Source: Ophiocordyceps camponoti-saundersi (nom. inval.) (Eukaryota > Ascomycota > Sordariomycetes > Hypocreales > Ophiocordycipitaceae). Taken from it: DNA of 10,333 nt. Made by a program: the position numbers and the translations under genes. Below the pieces are notes generated by a model, which worked only from the letters and a program-made list of their open reading frames with translations, ran no database searches and was not told where the DNA came from. The stretch is taken from the NCBI GenBank assembly GCA_003339415.1, contig PDHQ01000723.1, forward strand, positions 1-10,333. Direction: 5' to 3'. Every line of letters begins with the position of its first letter. Positions within the stretch are counted from its first letter, which is position 1. Positions 8,913 through 10,333 of this stretch are shown piece by piece.

Positions 8913-9291
8913 ATTTAATCTAAAACAAATACTAATAAATAGCGCGATAAAAATAATATATAGAAATTTAAGTTATTTTTTTAATTAGACTATTATTAAG
9001 CGAGGAAAAAATTCTTTAATCTTATATATTAAAAAGAGAAATAAAATCTAATAATAATAATAGTAATAACTAATAACTTAATAAATAATAGTAAAATAAA
9101 TAATAAAGTTATAAAATAGCTTTATAAAAGCTTAAATATAAGTTAAATATACTTACTTATTAAAAATCTTTAGCTTTATAAAATTATTAATATATAACGA
9201 GTTAATATTAATAGAAAATTATATTATTAGCTAGAAAAACTTATATAATAATAAGTAAAAAAAACTAGCTATAATAGAAGACTTATAAGCT
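8913..9291. other. AT-rich spacer downstream of the hAT pseudogene
   Basis: No coding sequence is visible. In the minus-strand direction this is the 3' flank of the transposase pseudogene and would include its 3' UTR and perhaps its terminal inverted repeat. hAT ends are short and degenerate, and I could not identify one or an 8-base target duplication by eye. A pair of AATA/TAATAA-rich runs (9045-9110) is simple AT repeat. Confidence 0.45.
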
Positions 9292-9556
9292 TTAATCTTC
9301 TTCTTCTAAAGCTTTATTTTCCTCTTCTTTAATTTCTTAGAAATTATTAAGTGTTAAATTCTAATTTTTAAGCAGTATTAACTACTCTATAGTTTCCGGT
9401 TTAAGGTTATTCCTCGATAACGTAATTATATTACCGGATATAGAAAATATAGCCTTAATCGAGGCTAATATAGCCGGAATAGCTAAAAATTTTCGGGCTA
9501 AAATTATAAGAGTAGGGAAGCGAAAAGCGTTATTTTTCTAATATAAAAGCGGGTTA

Positions 9557-9625
9557 CTTTAAGAAATAATTAGTAAATAAATAATAAATAAAGAGAAAAA
9601 ATTATAAAAAAACTTATAACTATAC
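9557..9625 (-). other. Possible second intron in the hAT pseudogene
   Basis: After the codons for LPSK comes a GTATAG donor-like word. TTTACTAAT (branch-like) follows, and then a TTAAAG end, 69 bases in all. The translation of this segment is Phe/Tyr-rich and unlike the family. Splicing at AAAG leaves the two sides out of phase by one base, so either a small indel followed, or the true acceptor is the TATTAG at about 9538, which keeps phase but would remove the NPLLYW codons. Confidence 0.45.
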
Positions 9626-10051
9626 CTTAGAAGGTAAATAAGCTTCTAAAAGGTATTATTTTAATTCTTTATTAGTTTCTGCTTTTTTAAACTTTAAACT
9701 AAAGTTAAAGTCTTCCGAAATAGATATTCTAAGACTTCCTAAGTCTATTTCTTTATTTTCTATAGTTTTATAGCTAAAAATAATTAGTAAAAATTTTAAA
9801 AAAATATAATCTTACTTATAGGTTAAATTCCTCTTGAAAAAGATATAAGATATCTTTTTTATAGCTAAATAGTAATAAAGAAAGCCGTCTTCTTTAAAAT
9901 AAATATCCTTATACTATAGGTTTAGGATAATAGCGAATAAATAAGGGCGGAAAGCGTATAAGTCGTTTTTTTTAAGTTATTTTAGAAAATACTTCTTAAG
10001 CTTTTTTAAGCCCTCTATTATATAGGCTTTAAAGGTACTAGAATAAGAAGA

Positions 10052-10101
10052 CTAAAAAGTAGTTAGTAAAGTATTTTAAAAAATAAAAGAAAGAAAAATA
10101 C
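10052..10101 (-). other. Probable spliceosomal intron in the hAT pseudogene
   Basis: A 50-base intron with donor GTATTT, a TACTAAC branch site 14 bases or so before the end, and acceptor TTTTTAG. Removing it joins the EKS-(Q/W) codons of the upstream part to SSYSSTFKAY in phase, whereas reading through it breaks the protein pattern. Length and signals are typical of ascomycete introns. Confidence 0.7.
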
Positions 10102-10333
10102 CTAGCTTTTTTCGAAGCTAGAAAATTCTTTATATAGTTTAGTAAGCTGATTAAAAATCTAATAAATAAATAGTAATCCTTCCGAGCTTATTATATAGAA
10201 GTGCCCTTATAAATAAATAGAAGGGGTTAAAAAAACGTTAAAAATAGCTTTAAAATCTTTTAAAGCTTCCTATTCCTTATTAGAAGGGAATATTTTTTTA
10301 TACTCTTTATAATCTATTAATTTAAAAACCTAT

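Larger units (their letters stand above)
9292..10333 (-). pseudogene. hAT-family transposase, C-terminal part, RIP-mutated, runs off the window
   Basis: This was the C-terminal third or half of a hAT cut-and-paste transposase. The N-terminal BED finger and most of the catalytic core lie past the right edge. In order it reads: EALKDFKAIFNVFLTPS and LQGH (about 10275-10200), like the family's LxPFYxAT..LQG region; KLYKEFSSFEKS (about 10140-10105); an intron; then IIEGLKKLKKYF (about 10025-9985), YAFRPYLFAIILN, and ELKxYLLEAYLPSK (about 9670-9627). After a frame change comes the hAT dimerisation domain: NPLLY-(W)-KNNAFRFPTL from about 9550, then FLAIPA, an IFSISGN stretch and LKPETIE, ending near 9370. 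An acidic tail leads to TAA at 9292-9294. The family's S-E-R-x-F-S box has Lys (AAG) at the Glu, as TpG-to-TpA would give. In-frame stops are TAA/TAG. Confidence 0.85.

Noticed and set aside
1..10333. Mitochondrial origin because of high AT content
   Set aside because: The RIP dinucleotide signature and the decayed LINE and hAT elements indicate nuclear repeat DNA, and no rRNA, tRNA or respiratory gene is visible.

Overview
This window is a piece of AT-rich, gene-poor nuclear chromatin from a filamentous ascomycete (Pezizomycotina-type). The key sign is dinucleotide use. CpA and TpG are almost absent: by eye, none in the first 700 bases and only a few tens in the whole window outside one small island. 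ApC, GpT and CpG remain common, and TpA is extremely abundant. That is the signature of repeat-induced point mutation (RIP), the fungal defence that turns CpA into TpA on both strands of duplicated DNA. I see no intact protein-coding gene. The species cannot be told from this window.

Layout. Positions 1-700 are saturated AT with a (TTTA)n microsatellite at 478-547. Positions 706-860 hold a cluster of perfect palindromes built on ATCAC/GTGAT, the only place where CpA/TpG survives at high density. Positions about 866-6427 are one minus-strand non-LTR retrotransposon (LINE) of the fungal Tad/I-like kind: tandemly duplicated 5' end (6426-5298), ORF1 with a gag-like CCHC zinc knuckle and proline-rich tail (about 5807-4240), and ORF2 with endonuclease-like region, reverse transcriptase and C-terminal CCHC motif (about 4260-920). 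Both reading frames can be followed without frameshift, and nearly all damage is stop codons and substitutions of the RIP type. Positions 6430-7900 are saturated AT with no recognisable content. Positions 7900-8730 are AT-rich with short GC-richer patches and a possible Fot1-like transposon end. Positions 8731-8912 form a dense hairpin cluster. Positions 9292-10333 (running off the window) are the C-terminal part of a minus-strand hAT transposase pseudogene with at least one recognisable intron.

How the parts relate. The LINE and the hAT element are independent mobile elements, both inactivated by RIP. Reversing C-to-T changes in thought (Gln from TAA/TAG, Cys and His from TAT/TAC, Asp from AAT) restores the family motifs, so the identifications rest on sequence rather than on AT content. 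I found no new defence, toxin or regulatory system; the most unusual items are the RIP-escaping palindrome island, the duplicated LINE 5' end and the hairpin cluster next to the hAT element.
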